Below, piece after piece: positions 18,223 through 27,418 of a DNA stretch of 64,000 bases; position 1 is the stretch's first letter; the number at the start of each line of letters is the position of its first letter. Both the position numbers and the translations under genes were made by a program. The stretch spans positions 1 through 64,000 of the forward strand of contig NZ_PYOM01000001.1 of the NCBI RefSeq assembly GCF_003026365.1. Reading direction: 5' to 3'. This DNA comes from Photobacterium angustum. Lineage in GTDB: Bacteria > Pseudomonadota > Gammaproteobacteria > Enterobacterales > Vibrionaceae. The notes below the pieces were generated by a model. It worked only from the letters and a program-made list of their open reading frames with translations. It had not been told where the DNA came from and did not search any database.

Positions 18223-19263
18223 TTATTTGATCTCGACTTGCTCTTCGTTATCAGCAGCGTTTGCAATTTCACCTAGTAGCCATGCGTTTTCGCCTTCAGC
18301 ATTTAGGATATCAATGGCTTGTTGTGCTTGCTCTTGTGGAAGGGCAATCACAAGGCCAACACCACAGTTAAACGTACGGTACATTTCGTAAGTTTCTACA
18401 TTACCTGCAGTTTGTAGCCAGTTGAAGATTGCAGGCCATTGCCAGCTCGCACCATTTACAACCGCTTTTGTACCTTTTGGAAGTACACGTGGAATATTTT
18501 CCCAGAAACCACCGCCTGTAATGTGTGAAATAGCATGTACGTCACAGCTTTCCATCATTTTTAGCGTTGATTTAACGTAAATTTTGGTTGGTGTTAATAG
18601 ATGTTCAGAAAGTGTTTTACCTTCTAATTCTTCATTCAAATCGGCATTGGAAACGTCAATGATTTTACGCACTAATGAATAACCGTTTGAGTGTGGGCCG
18701 CTTGAACCTACAGCGATAAGTGCATCACCAGCAGTTACTTTTGAACCATCGATGATGTCTGCTTTTTCAACAACACCAACGCAGAAACCAGCTACGTCGT
18801 AATCTTCACCGTGGTACATACCCGGCATTTCAGCGGTTTCACCACCAATTAAAGCACAACCTGATTGGATACAGCCTTCGCCAATACCTGTTACGACACT
18901 TGCAGCAGTATCAATATCTAACTTACCGGTTGCGTAGTAATCAAGGAAGAACAAAGGTTCAGCACCTTGAACAATAAGGTCGTTAACACACATAGCAACC
19001 AGATCGATACCGATTGAATCGTGTTGATTTAAATCCATAGCCAAGCGAAGTTTAGTTCCTACACCATCCGTGCCTGAAACTAAAACGGGCTCTTTATATT
19101 TGGTTGGTAGTGAACAAAGTGCACCAAAACCACCAATTCCCCCCATAACTTCTGGGCGATGAGTACGTTTTACCACCCCTTTAATACGGTCTACTAATGC
19201 ATTACCGGCATCGATATCAACACCAGCATCTTTGTAACTAAGAGAAGAGTTTTTGTCGCTCAC
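18223..19263 (-). CDS. purM: Phosphoribosylformylglycinamidine cyclo-ligase (AIR synthetase)
   Basis: Converts FGAM to AIR with ATP in purine synthesis. The 346-residue length is typical. It has the N-terminal [25 protein letters not shown], the [11 protein letters not shown] nucleotide-binding segment and [13 protein letters not shown]. It is the first gene of purMN. A near-consensus PurR box lies 64 bp upstream of the start, predicting repression when hypoxanthine or guanine is plentiful. Confidence 0.98.
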   Translation of the reverse strand: MSDKNSSLSYKDAGVDIDAGNALVDRIKGVVKRTHRPEVMGGIGGFGALCSLPTKYKEPVLVSGTDGVGTKLRLAMDLNQHDSIGIDLVAMCVNDLIVQGAEPLFFLDYYATGKLDIDTAASVVTGIGEGCIQSGCALIGGETAEMPGMYHGEDYDVAGFCVGVVEKADIIDGSKVTAGDALIAVGSSGPHSNGYSLVRKIIDVSNADLNEELEGKTLSEHLLTPTKIYVKSTLKMMESCDVHAISHITGGGFWENIPRVLPKGTKAVVNGASWQWPAIFNWLQTAGNVETYEMYRTFNCGVGLVIALPQEQAQQAIDILNAEGENAWLLGEIANAADNEEQVEIK

Positions 19264-19326
19264 AGATGATCCCTCAACGTATTAAAGTAAAAAAGCGGAT
19301 ACATGATAACAGCAGTCACCGTCTAA

Positions 19327-19342
19327 AGGAAAACGTTTGCGT
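19327..19342. promoter_or_regulatory. PurR operator between purM and upp
   Basis: AGGAAAACGTTTGCGT matches 14 of 16 positions of the PurR consensus ACGCAAACGTTTGCGT. It overlaps a TTGACG hexamer on the minus strand (19340-19345) that could be the purM -35. PurR with hypoxanthine or guanine would block purMN. Confidence 0.8.
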
Positions 19343-19371
19343 CAATTTTTTTAGCTGGATACTAAGTAAAC

Positions 19372-19387
19372 AGTTAAACGTTTACTA
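19372..19387. promoter_or_regulatory. Possible second, weaker PurR site near the upp promoter
   Basis: AGTTAAACGTTTACTA shares the central AAACGTTT with the PurR box but matches only about 10 of 16 positions. It lies 25 bp before a TATAAT (19413-19418), the likely -10 of upp. It might extend PurR control to upp, or reflect chance. Confidence 0.35.
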
Positions 19388-19412
19388 CTACCTGCAATCG
19401 TTTGGCTTAGTA

Positions 19413-19418
19413 TATAAT
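19413..19418 (+). promoter_or_regulatory. upp: Likely -10 element of the upp promoter
   Basis: A perfect TATAAT 38 bp before the upp start codon. No good -35 hexamer is found at 16-18 bp, so the promoter may need an activator or be weak. Confidence 0.5.
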
Positions 19419-19455
19419 GATGCGATTTTATTTTTTATTTGCTCAGGAGTCAGAG

Positions 19456-20082
19456 ATGAAAGTTGTTGAGGTAAAACACCCACTGGTTAAACATAAGATT
19501 GGTCTTATGCGCGAAGGTGACATCAGCACTAAGCGTTTCCGTGAGTTAGCAACTGAAGTTGGTAGCCTACTGACATATGAAGCGACTTCAGACTTCGAGA
19601 CAGAAAAAGTTACGATTGAAGGTTGGAATGGTCCAGTAGAAATTGACCAGCTCAAAGGTAAAAAAGTAACGGTAGTGCCAATTCTTCGTGCAGGTCTAGG
19701 TATGATGGATGGTGTACTTGAGCATATGCCAAGTGCACGTATCAGTGTTGTTGGTATCTACCGTGATGAAGAAACGCTTGAGCCGGTACCATACTTCAAC
19801 AAGCTAGCATCAAACATAGATGAGCGTATTGCGCTTGTTGTTGACCCAATGCTAGCAACGGGTGGTTCTATGATTGCAACACTAGATCTATTAAAAGAGC
19901 ACGGTTGTACGCAATTTAAAGTACTAGTGTTAGTTGCGGCACCAGAAGGTATTGCTGCATTAGAGAAAGCACACCCAGATGTTGAGCTATACACAGCTGC
20001 AATAGATGAGAAGCTAAATGATAAAGGCTACATCGTTCCTGGTTTAGGCGATGCAGGTGATAAAATCTTCGGTACTAAGTAA
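19456..20082 (+). CDS. upp: Uracil phosphoribosyltransferase
   Basis: Makes UMP from uracil and PRPP in pyrimidine salvage. The ATG at 19456 gives 208 residues, identical in length to E. coli Upp and starting [24 protein letters not shown] ribosome-binding site precedes it, so an in-frame start 39 bp upstream is rejected. The PRPP-binding loop [11 protein letters not shown] and the uracil-binding [11 protein letters not shown] near the C-terminus are present. It is divergent from purM and convergent with uraA, unlike E. coli where upp and uraA form one operon. Confidence 0.98.
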   Translation: MKVVEVKHPLVKHKIGLMREGDISTKRFRELATEVGSLLTYEATSDFETEKVTIEGWNGPVEIDQLKGKKVTVVPILRAGLGMMDGVLEHMPSARISVVGIYRDEETLEPVPYFNKLASNIDERIALVVDPMLATGGSMIATLDLLKEHGCTQFKVLVLVAAPEGIAALEKAHPDVELYTAAIDEKLNDKGYIVPGLGDAGDKIFGTK

Positions 20083-20102
20083 GTAGTATACAAGATTAAA
20101 AT

Positions 20103-20132
20103 AAAACCGGACATTACGTCCGGTTTTTTATT
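20103..20132. terminator. Terminator between upp and uraA
   Basis: Stem AAAACCGGAC / GTCCGGTTTT with loop ATTAC followed by T residues. It serves upp, and an A-rich 5' flank allows use by uraA from the other side. Confidence 0.85.
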
Positions 20133-20162
20133 TCTGAAAGTGCAAAACGTTAAGATAAGCAA

Positions 20163-21416
20163 TTATAAGTGTTCGGTATCTTCGATTTGCGCATTATCGA
20201 CCACATTATTTTCGCCCAAGTCTTTAGGTAGAATCAGGTTGAGTACAATCGCAACAATACCGCATAAGCTCACGCCTTGTAGACTAAATTCACCAATACC
20301 AAAAGCCATCCCACCAATACCAAAAACCAATGTCACAGCGACGATCACTAAGTTACGCGCTTTATGTAAATCTACTTGATTTTTGATCAATGTATTTAAG
20401 CCAACAGTTGCGATAGAGCCAAATAGTAAGATCATAATACCGCCCATCACTGGTGCTGGAATCGTTTGTAATACGGCGCCTAATTTACCGACAAACGCTA
20501 ATACCAATGCTGTTATCGCAGCCCATGTCATGATCACAGGATTAAAGGCTTTTGTTAACATTACCGCCCCCGTGACTTCTGAATAAGTGGTATTTGGTGG
20601 AGCGCCAACAAGGGATGCGGCAATAGTGGCGATACCATCACCCGCCATAGTGCGGTGTAAACCAGGCTTTTTCAGGTAATCTTTTCCTGTCACATTCGAG
20701 ATTGCCAGCATATCACCTACGTGCTCTACCGCTGGCGCGATAGCAACAGGGATCATAAAGAGTACAGCGTTAATATTAAACTCAGGAAAGGTAAAGTTAG
20801 GAAGCGCTAACCAACTTGCATTATGAACAGGCGTAAAGTCAACCACACCAAAGGCAAGACTTGTAATATAACCTGCTGTTATACCACCGACGATAGGGAC
20901 AAGCTTTAATATACCTTTAGCAAAGACACTTAAGCCTATCGTCACGATTAACGAAATGGCTGAAATCCATAGTGCGGTATCGTGAGCAATCAACTGTACG
21001 CCACCATCCCCCGTTTTACCTATTGCCATATTGACGGCAGCTGGCGCTAAACCTAAGCCGATCACCATAATGACAGGGCCAACAACAACGGGAGGAAGCA
21101 ATTTGTGAATAAAGCCAACGCCACGTATTTTGATGATAATTCCCATGATGACGTAGACAATACCAGCCATCATTAGGCCGCCCATAGTACTTGCGATTCC
21201 CCACGTTTGAATGCCATACATAATTGGAGCGATAAAAGCAAAAGATGATGCGAGGAAGATAGGAACAGAACGTTTTGTGACAAGTTGAAAAAGGAGGGTT
21301 CCTATACCAGCACCGAATAGGGCCACGCTAGGATCAAGCCCCGTAAGTAATGGGACTAGAACGAGTGCGCCAAATGCAACGAATAACATTTGGGCACCTT
21401 GTAATACCTGCATCAT
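20163..21416 (-). CDS. uraA: Uracil permease (NCS2 family)
   Basis: Proton-coupled uracil importer of the inner membrane. The start at 21416 gives 417 residues beginning MMQVLQGAQMLFVAFGAL, the usual NCS2 opening, with AAGGTG nine bases upstream. A 16-residue upstream extension in the same frame is rejected. About 14 membrane spans are visible, with the family motifs SSFAFIAPIMYG and PAVEHVGDMLAIS (the Glu is conserved in UraA for uracil binding). It works with upp, which is convergent with it. Confidence 0.93.
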   Translation of the reverse strand: MMQVLQGAQMLFVAFGALVLVPLLTGLDPSVALFGAGIGTLLFQLVTKRSVPIFLASSFAFIAPIMYGIQTWGIASTMGGLMMAGIVYVIMGIIIKIRGVGFIHKLLPPVVVGPVIMVIGLGLAPAAVNMAIGKTGDGGVQLIAHDTALWISAISLIVTIGLSVFAKGILKLVPIVGGITAGYITSLAFGVVDFTPVHNASWLALPNFTFPEFNINAVLFMIPVAIAPAVEHVGDMLAISNVTGKDYLKKPGLHRTMAGDGIATIAASLVGAPPNTTYSEVTGAVMLTKAFNPVIMTWAAITALVLAFVGKLGAVLQTIPAPVMGGIMILLFGSIATVGLNTLIKNQVDLHKARNLVIVAVTLVFGIGGMAFGIGEFSLQGVSLCGIVAIVLNLILPKDLGENNVVDNAQIEDTEHL

Positions 21417-21720
21417 ATTCAAAATCACCTTGTCATAAAAAAATCGCGCAATCCTATCACACATAGCAAACGATTAACTAGGTCGATTAAGAGAAAAATA
21501 ATGCTAATTTTTTAAACACTACTATTTATCACTAGAGAATATTTTTCAGCAAATGGTTTGTTTTTTGCTTGTTGTATTGTTTTGGTTCAGGAAAAAGTAC
21601 ATATTGTAGAACTAATTGATTTTAGACTACGTGGCTATACAGAATATCAATGAGTCTTTATGCCTTTTTGATTATCTTTTTATTTTTTGACGACTTATTT
21701 TTGTAAATTACGAGTGCGAT
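21417..21720. other. Divergent intergenic region uraA / DUF2066 gene
   Basis: About 300 bp, very AT-rich. A GCAAACG half-site resembling part of a PurR box lies at 21466-21472, about 50 bp upstream of the uraA start, but the other half is poor. No RNA gene or other operator was recognised. In E. coli the hda gene lies upstream of uraA; it is not present here. Confidence 0.5.
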
Positions 21721-22875
21721 ATGTTGCGATTTGCGTTGTTATTTTTAGCTCTACTGGCTTTACCTATTAAAGCGGCTACTGTCAGTGATTTATATCAGGC
21801 TCAAGTAGTGATGCCTGCTAATGGTCAAAACCCCGATCAAGCTGCAAGAGAGCAAGGCTTTAAGCAAGTATTAGTTAAAGTGACAGGTAATCCGAACATT
21901 ACCCAAAATAGTGTTATGGCTCAGGCGATTGCGAACAGTTCAAATTACGTGAGTCAATTTGGTTATGGTCAAGATAATGGACAAAAGACGTTAGATTTAA
22001 CGTTTGATCAGGTACAAATTAAACAGCTTTTAACACAAGCTAAAGCGAATTTTTGGAGCGCTCAGCGTCCTAATATTCTCGTTTGGATGGTTGATGATAA
22101 CGGTAATAGCCGAGATATTTTATGGGATCAATCAACCAATGCACTCGTCTCTGATACAAAACAAGCTGCAAATAACCGTGGTCTACCCGTTACTTTCCCT
22201 GTGGGTGATTTTAACGATGTTACAGCAGTACATGTATCCGATCTTTGGGGGAGTTTTATCGATCCCATCACTAGCGCAAGTCAACGTTATAATGCGGGTG
22301 GTTTATTGTTAGTAAAAGCTCACCAACAAGGCGCAGATAAGGTTGAATTAACATGGCAGCTGTATGCTCAGCAGCCTAGTACGATTGCAGCTGATACGCA
22401 ACCTATCACTGGTAAAGCGAGCGGTACATTGGTACAAGCTAGTCTCGATATGATGAATCAAGTGACAAACCAATTAGCGCAGAAATATGCTGTCGAATTA
22501 GGTGGTGTCGCGTCAGGTAGAGTTAATATTGAAGTTGAGAATGTTAATTCAACAGAAGACTTTTTTACGCTTGAACGTATGCTAAATCAGATGACGACAG
22601 TAAGCAGTGCTAATGCGGTAAATATTAAAGGTGATAAGGTGATTTTCAGTATGAATTTATCAGCATCTGATACTGAGTTTAAGCGTGAATTGAGCCATGA
22701 AAGTCGTATTAGCGCCGATGATTCTACTGTTACAAATACTAACGTAACGACAATGCCAAATACTGATGTGAGCCAAGATCCTAATTCGTTGGATGTTACA
22801 GCGACACAATCACAGCCGCAAACTCAACCAGAAAATTATGTTGCACCTGATGACATGTATATATGGCATAACTAA
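21721..22875 (+). CDS. DUF2066 domain-containing secreted protein
   Basis: A 384-residue protein of the DUF2066 family found next to uraA in Vibrionaceae. It has a signal peptide (1-18, cleavage after IKA). A conserved core begins VSDLYQAQVVMP and continues through EQGFKQVLVKVTGN. The C-terminal 60 residues are a low-complexity Asn/Thr/Gln-rich tail. It is probably periplasmic or envelope-associated. Function is unknown, and no catalytic motif is visible. It stands alone and is followed by a terminator. Confidence 0.85.
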   Translation: MLRFALLFLALLALPIKAATVSDLYQAQVVMPANGQNPDQAAREQGFKQVLVKVTGNPNITQNSVMAQAIANSSNYVSQFGYGQDNGQKTLDLTFDQVQIKQLLTQAKANFWSAQRPNILVWMVDDNGNSRDILWDQSTNALVSDTKQAANNRGLPVTFPVGDFNDVTAVHVSDLWGSFIDPITSASQRYNAGGLLLVKAHQQGADKVELTWQLYAQQPSTIAADTQPITGKASGTLVQASLDMMNQVTNQLAQKYAVELGGVASGRVNIEVENVNSTEDFFTLERMLNQMTTVSSANAVNIKGDKVIFSMNLSASDTEFKRELSHESRISADDSTVTNTNVTTMPNTDVSQDPNSLDVTATQSQPQTQPENYVAPDDMYIWHN

Positions 22876-22897
22876 AATTCGGTGTTAATAGCAAAAA

Positions 22898-22925
22898 TTA
22901 AGCCCTCATTATGAGGGCTTTTTAA
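22898..22925. terminator. Terminator after the DUF2066 gene
   Basis: Stem AGCCCTCA / TGAGGGCT with loop TTA (22901-22919), followed by five T. It lies between two convergent genes. Confidence 0.85.
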
Positions 22926-22947
22926 TATCTCATTATTAGAGAACGAG

Positions 22948-23379
22948 TCAATCTTTAGGTGGTTCAAAACGTTCGCGTTCTTGTCGCTCCACTTGCGATA
23001 GGCGCTGGAGTTTTATGCCGAGTTCTTTTGCTCTTACGCGTGCAAAAAGTATATTACTGAGAAAAGCGATGGTTACGAGTAGTAACTCTACGCTGGCTAA
23101 CCAGCGTTCGCCTTCATCAATAGTGAGTAGCGTCAGAGCATGCAGGAAATAGAACATTAAAATGAAGTTCGACCATGCGTACGTATAAGGTTTCGCTGCT
23201 AACATCCCATGCAATGGTAGTACTAAAGGAATGATCCAAACAGCAGCCATTATCCAGTGATTAAGATGTGGGTGGGGAGAGAGGATCATTTGCCATAACG
23301 CGACCCATAGCATAAGGGTTAAATTCGCGCAGAATGCAAAGCGGTGCAGATATTGTGTTTGCGGTTGCATTGGAGGCAT
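22948..23379 (-). CDS. DUF2069 domain-containing membrane protein
   Basis: A small integral membrane protein (143 residues from the preferred start) of the DUF2069 family, with four hydrophobic segments (about 18-36, 45-61, 69-86 and 96-112) and a basic C-terminal tail. The start at 23379 has AAGGAA six bases upstream. An in-frame ATG at 23403 lacks a ribosome-binding site, so the shorter form is chosen. It is the last gene of a minus-strand run arsC-wrbA-DUF2069. Function is unknown. Confidence 0.82.
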   Translation of the reverse strand: MPPMQPQTQYLHRFAFCANLTLMLWVALWQMILSPHPHLNHWIMAAVWIIPLVLPLHGMLAAKPYTYAWSNFILMFYFLHALTLLTIDEGERWLASVELLLVTIAFLSNILFARVRAKELGIKLQRLSQVERQERERFEPPKD

Positions 23380-23408
23380 CGAATGTTCCTTTTCGTTAGC
23401 CATATGGG

Positions 23409-23984
23409 TTAACGCTGAAGTTGCATCGCGGTTAGTGCAAGCCGTTTACCGAGAGCTTGTGCAAGTTCAATTTCATCACTATGGAGTTGCTTGTTAGTAC
23501 CTGTGTTGAGATGTGAAGCTCCATAGGGGGTACCTCCATGTTGCGTAGTATGCAAAGTGGGTTCGGAGTAAGGGATACCAACAATTAGCATGCCGTGATG
23601 CAATAACGGTAACATCATTGATTGTAACGTTGTTTCTTGACCACCATGCATAGAGGATGATGAGGTAAATATACAGGCTGGTTTATCGATTAATGTACCT
23701 GATAACCATTCTTGGCTAGTACTATCAATAAAGTGTTTTAATGGCGCTGCCATATTACCAAACCGAACAGGGCTTCCCATCGCTAAACCAATGCATTGTT
23801 TCAGATCGTCATGATTGACGATAGGATCAAGGTTTGATTGCTGAAGATCATGTGTACCGATTTCAGCAACCGTTCTTAGCACTGCTTCACAACCAGATAC
23901 TTGCTGAATACCACGACTAATATGTCGTGCTAACTGACGTGTATTACCATGACGGCTGTAATAAAGAACTAAGATTTTATGCAT
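23409..23984 (-). CDS. WrbA-family NAD(P)H:quinone oxidoreductase / flavodoxin-like protein
   Basis: A 191-residue flavodoxin-fold protein. The FMN phosphate-binding loop YYSRHGNTRQLA is at the N-terminus. GSPVRFGNMAAPLKHFID and the later TPYGASHLN are typical of WrbA, which reduces quinones in two-electron steps. The ATG overlaps the last base of the arsC-like stop, so the two genes are translationally coupled. The exact substrate is not known. Confidence 0.85.
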   Translation of the reverse strand: MHKILVLYYSRHGNTRQLARHISRGIQQVSGCEAVLRTVAEIGTHDLQQSNLDPIVNHDDLKQCIGLAMGSPVRFGNMAAPLKHFIDSTSQEWLSGTLIDKPACIFTSSSSMHGGQETTLQSMMLPLLHHGMLIVGIPYSEPTLHTTQHGGTPYGASHLNTGTNKQLHSDEIELAQALGKRLALTAMQLQR

Positions 23985-24334
23985 TATAAAATATCCAATA
24001 CTTGCTCAGGTGGACGACCCAATGCCGCTTTTTCACCACGTACCACAATTGGACGTTCGATTAGCTTTGGATGAGTACTCATTGCAATGAAGAGTGCCTC
24101 ATCAGATACGTCATTATTACCTAGTCCAAGCGCTTTATAATCCGCTTCTTTGGTACGCATCATTTTACGCACAGAGTTCAAGCCTAGTTGGCGATATAAC
24201 GTTTCTAATTCCGCGACACTTGGTGTTTGTTCTAGGTATTTAACAATCGTCGGTGTGAGCCCTTTTTCTTCTAATAACGCCAGTGTTTCACGGCTTTTAG
24301 AGCAACGAGGATTATGATAAATAGTGACTGACAT
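23984..24334 (-). CDS. ArsC/YfgD-family arsenate reductase-like protein
   Basis: A 116-residue thioredoxin-fold protein with the glutaredoxin-dependent ArsC signature: IYHNPRCSKSRET with a single active-site cysteine, and the C-terminal RPIVVRGEKAALGRP. It is closest to E. coli YfgD, whose role in arsenate reduction is not proven, and there is no arsB or arsR nearby. AGGAG precedes the ATG. The neighbourhood (bepA upstream, uraA-upp downstream) is that of yfgD in E. coli. Confidence 0.88.
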   Translation of the reverse strand: MSVTIYHNPRCSKSRETLALLEEKGLTPTIVKYLEQTPSVAELETLYRQLGLNSVRKMMRTKEADYKALGLGNNDVSDEALFIAMSTHPKLIERPIVVRGEKAALGRPPEQVLDIL

Positions 24335-24424
24335 GACATCTCCTAACTGACTGTATTAGCAGTCTATTTTAATGCTATTGATTTGTTGTTGATAATCTAT
24401 AATAAATTAAAATTAATCAATACG

Positions 24425-25882
24425 TTATTGTAATGCTTTGAATTCTTGACGCTGAAAGCGAAGTTGATCAATTCGTGCGTCATAACGTGCTTGCTCCATT
24501 GAGCCGAGCTTTGCCATTTGTGCTGCTTGCATATAATTATTAATAGCTTTGTCCCATTGTGCTCGTAAGGCAAGTAATTCACCAAATGATGCAAGTTCAG
24601 CCGCACGATTACCTAGTTTTGCATAACTTTTTGCCAATAATGCCCAACCATTTGTATCGTCAGGATGATCATAGGTATAGCGATTTAATATTTGGATACT
24701 CTGTTGATACTTTCCTGCTTCTATGTATGCATTGGCTAAATTTATTCGTAATACACTACTATCGGGATTATTTTTTTGAGCATTTACTAAGCGAGAAATA
24801 GCACGCTGATATTGTTTTTGATTGAGATCGAGATCTGTTGCTGCATCGATGTAGAACATATTATCGGGTTCACCTGCAATTAGTGGATCTAGTAATTGGT
24901 GAGCTTGTTTATATTTTGCATTATCGATATATACCAAAGCTTTACCGTAATTGAGTTCTTTACGACGATTTGGCGCAGCCTTTTTTAATTCTCGATTTAG
25001 CCAGTTTAATGATGAAGTTTCACTAAAACCTGCGTTACGTGCAACAACACGTGAGCGCGCAAGTAAGTATCGCTCAGAGGGTGGAAGAACAACGGTAGGG
25101 TAATTCCGTGCACGCATACGGCTATCTGTGACGCGAGACTCTGGTAATGGGTGAGTAAGTAGCATTGCCGGTAATTTAGATGTGTAACGATATTGTTCAG
25201 CTAAGCGCTCAAAAAAACGTGGCATCGCATGGGCATCAAAGCCTGCTTTGGCGAGTGTTTTAATGCCTATACTGTCAGCTTCTTTTTCGTTACTACGGGT
25301 AAAATTAATTTGCCCTTGTATATTTGCAGCTGTCGTTGCATGAATGGCTGCAATACCGGCTTCAGGTGCTGCAACGGTTAATAGTAAAGAACCAACCAAT
25401 GCAGCCACAGTCAGTGGTGAATTTTTTGCGTCAGCTTCCATTTTTCGCGCTAAATGACGCTGTGTAACGTGGGCGATTTCATGGGCAAGTACAGAAGCCA
25501 GTTCACTTTCTGATTGTGCATGCAAAAATAATCCAGAATGCAGCGCAACATGACCACCAAAAAAAGCAAACGCATTGATTTCGTAATTTTGAATTAAGAA
25601 GAAATAAAAAGGTGTCCGTACACCTTCTGCATTGGCGACAAGCTTGTGCCCTAATGATTGAACATAATCAGATAGCAAAGGATCGCTGATAACAGGTTGG
25701 CTCGCGCGTATCACTCGCATATAGGCATCGCCATATTCACGTTCTTTATCAATCGTTAACGTAGAAGAGGCCGTCGTTCCCATTTCAGGTAAGCGATTAT
25801 CATCACTAGCAATAGCTGGAATACTGCTACTAAGAAGAGCAGAAAGCAAAAGATAGGTCGGTGCTTTGGCAAATCGAAACAT
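24425..25882 (-). CDS. bepA: Periplasmic metalloprotease/chaperone BepA (YfgC)
   Basis: Assists LptD assembly and degrades misfolded outer-membrane proteins in the periplasm. The 485-residue length matches E. coli BepA (487). A signal peptide (1-26) is followed by an M48 protease domain with zinc motif HEIAH (His134, Glu135, His138) and the third-ligand region SNEKEADSIG. About four TPR units occupy the C-terminal 180 residues. AGGAGG is 13 bases from the ATG, rather far, but no better start is in frame. It is divergent from the TusA-like gene. Confidence 0.95.
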   Translation of the reverse strand: MFRFAKAPTYLLLSALLSSSIPAIASDDNRLPEMGTTASSTLTIDKEREYGDAYMRVIRASQPVISDPLLSDYVQSLGHKLVANAEGVRTPFYFFLIQNYEINAFAFFGGHVALHSGLFLHAQSESELASVLAHEIAHVTQRHLARKMEADAKNSPLTVAALVGSLLLTVAAPEAGIAAIHATTAANIQGQINFTRSNEKEADSIGIKTLAKAGFDAHAMPRFFERLAEQYRYTSKLPAMLLTHPLPESRVTDSRMRARNYPTVVLPPSERYLLARSRVVARNAGFSETSSLNWLNRELKKAAPNRRKELNYGKALVYIDNAKYKQAHQLLDPLIAGEPDNMFYIDAATDLDLNQKQYQRAISRLVNAQKNNPDSSVLRINLANAYIEAGKYQQSIQILNRYTYDHPDDTNGWALLAKSYAKLGNRAAELASFGELLALRAQWDKAINNYMQAAQMAKLGSMEQARYDARIDQLRFQRQEFKALQ

Positions 25883-26047
25883 GGGAATGGTACAACCTCC
25901 TTGTTGAGTTTTCTTTAATATCTATAAGTTAGGACATCGAAATGCTTTAGAGGTTCGTTATTGTGATTCATGTCCTTTCTCTATCTCGCATCTTATATGT
26001 GCTGAGGTTACAATACGGCAATACAAAATATCTGTCACTTAAATGAA

Positions 26048-26272
26048 ATGGAAATTATATCGCTTGATCTAATGGCCGAACGTTGTCCACTGGCTTTATT
26101 GTTAGCTAAACGCGCATGCGCAACACTTCTTCCCAATCAAGGGTTAGAAATACGAATTTCAGACAGCGGCGCAAGAGGTGATATCCCTCGTTTCTTGCAT
26201 AATAATGGATATGTTACCGATATCTTAGTTGATGATAATACTCAACTGATCATGATAGTGAAAAAAGGATAG
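26048..26272 (+). CDS. TusA/YedF-family sulfurtransferase-like protein
   Basis: A 74-residue protein of the TusA (SirA) fold. Cys13 is in RCPLALLLAKR, where TusA proteins usually have CPxP. The second proline is replaced by alanine, so the site is a variant. The cysteine is retained and sulfur carrier activity remains possible. It is eight bases upstream of the perM-like gene and in the same direction, so the two probably form an operon. The partner and substrate are unknown. Confidence 0.8.
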   Translation: MEIISLDLMAERCPLALLLAKRACATLLPNQGLEIRISDSGARGDIPRFLHNNGYVTDILVDDNTQLIMIVKKG

Positions 26273-26280
26273 AGCTCAAC

Positions 26281-27366
26281 ATGTTACACATGCTAAACCG
26301 CTGGTATCAGCGTCGATTTTCAGACCCCCACGCTGTAAGCCTTGTTGTTATTCTTCTCGGCGGCTTTCTTACTATTTACTTTTTTGGCAGTTTGATCACG
26401 CCGTTATTAGTCGCTATCGTTTTGGCTTACTTATTAGAGTGGCCAGTTGCAAGGTTAAATAAACTAGGGATGCCAAGAACCCTTTCAGTCGCTATCGTGC
26501 TATTGGTCTTTGCAGGGTTAATGGTGCTTGCTTTATTTGGTTTAGTGCCGACGATTTGGCATCAAATTACTAATTTAAGTGCTGATGTGCCGAAGATGTT
26601 TAACGATCTTCAAATCTATGTATCTAGCTTACCTGAACGCTACCCTGATTTTGTTCAGCCGGCTCAAGTGGTTGATTTAATGAATACACTTCGTGAGAAA
26701 GTATTAGGGCTGGGCGAAAGTGTTGTAAAAGGTTCACTGGCATCGTTAGTCAGTTTAGCAACGATAGGGGTATATCTGATCTTAGTGCCGTTGCTTGTTT
26801 TCTTTTTACTTAAAGATAAAGACGAAATGCTGCGCACGTTATTAAACGTATTACCTAAAAATCGTCGTTTAGCCAGCAAAGTTGGTAGCGAAATGAATCA
26901 GCAGATCTCTAATTATATTCGTGGCAAAGTAACTGAAATTATTATTGTTGGCATTGCAAGTTATATCACATTTGAAGTTATGGATTTACGCTATGCCGTA
27001 TTATTAGGTGTGTTAGTCGGGCTTTCTGTTCTTATACCTTACATTGGCGCAGCCGCAGTAACAATTCCCGTTGCTATGGTCGGATTGTTCCAATGGGGCT
27101 GGACGCCAGATTTTTGGTGGCTATTACTGGCATATGGCATTATTCAAATGTTAGATGGCAATGTATTAGTACCGATTCTATTTTCTGAAGCAGTAAATCT
27201 TCATCCTGTCGCAATTATTGTTGCGGTGTTGGTTTTTGGCGGATTATGGGGATTTTGGGGGGTGTTTTTTGCGATCCCATTAGCGACATTAGTTAAAGCC
27301 GTGTGGGGAGCATTACCTGCGAGCGATAATAATTTATCACCCTCTGATGTGTCAGAAAAAGTGTAG
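26281..27366 (+). CDS. perM: PerM-like AI-2E family transporter
   Basis: A 361-residue polytopic inner-membrane protein of the AI-2E transporter (UPF0118) family, closest to E. coli PerM/YfgO. About seven to eight hydrophobic segments are present. A large loop between roughly 90 and 160 and the family segment VLVGLSVLIPYIGAA are visible. Family members export autoinducer-2 or ions, and the PerM substrate is unproven. The location next to bepA matches E. coli. A terminator follows. Confidence 0.88.
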   Translation: MLHMLNRWYQRRFSDPHAVSLVVILLGGFLTIYFFGSLITPLLVAIVLAYLLEWPVARLNKLGMPRTLSVAIVLLVFAGLMVLALFGLVPTIWHQITNLSADVPKMFNDLQIYVSSLPERYPDFVQPAQVVDLMNTLREKVLGLGESVVKGSLASLVSLATIGVYLILVPLLVFFLLKDKDEMLRTLLNVLPKNRRLASKVGSEMNQQISNYIRGKVTEIIIVGIASYITFEVMDLRYAVLLGVLVGLSVLIPYIGAAAVTIPVAMVGLFQWGWTPDFWWLLLAYGIIQMLDGNVLVPILFSEAVNLHPVAIIVAVLVFGGLWGFWGVFFAIPLATLVKAVWGALPASDNNLSPSDVSEKV

Positions 27367-27369
27367 TGA

Positions 27370-27398
27370 AAAAGGCCGTGAAAACGGCCTTTTTTATA
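27370..27398. terminator. Terminator between perM-like gene and bcp
   Basis: Stem AAAAGGCCGT / ACGGCCTTTT with a short A-rich loop, flanked by A and T runs. It serves both convergent genes. Confidence 0.87.
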
Positions 27399-27418
27399 TC
27401 CAATTAAAACCAAAGCGA

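Noticed and set aside
23984..24334. An arsenic resistance operon
   Set aside because: The ArsC-like gene has no arsR or arsB partner and its position matches E. coli yfgD, whose arsenate role is unproven.
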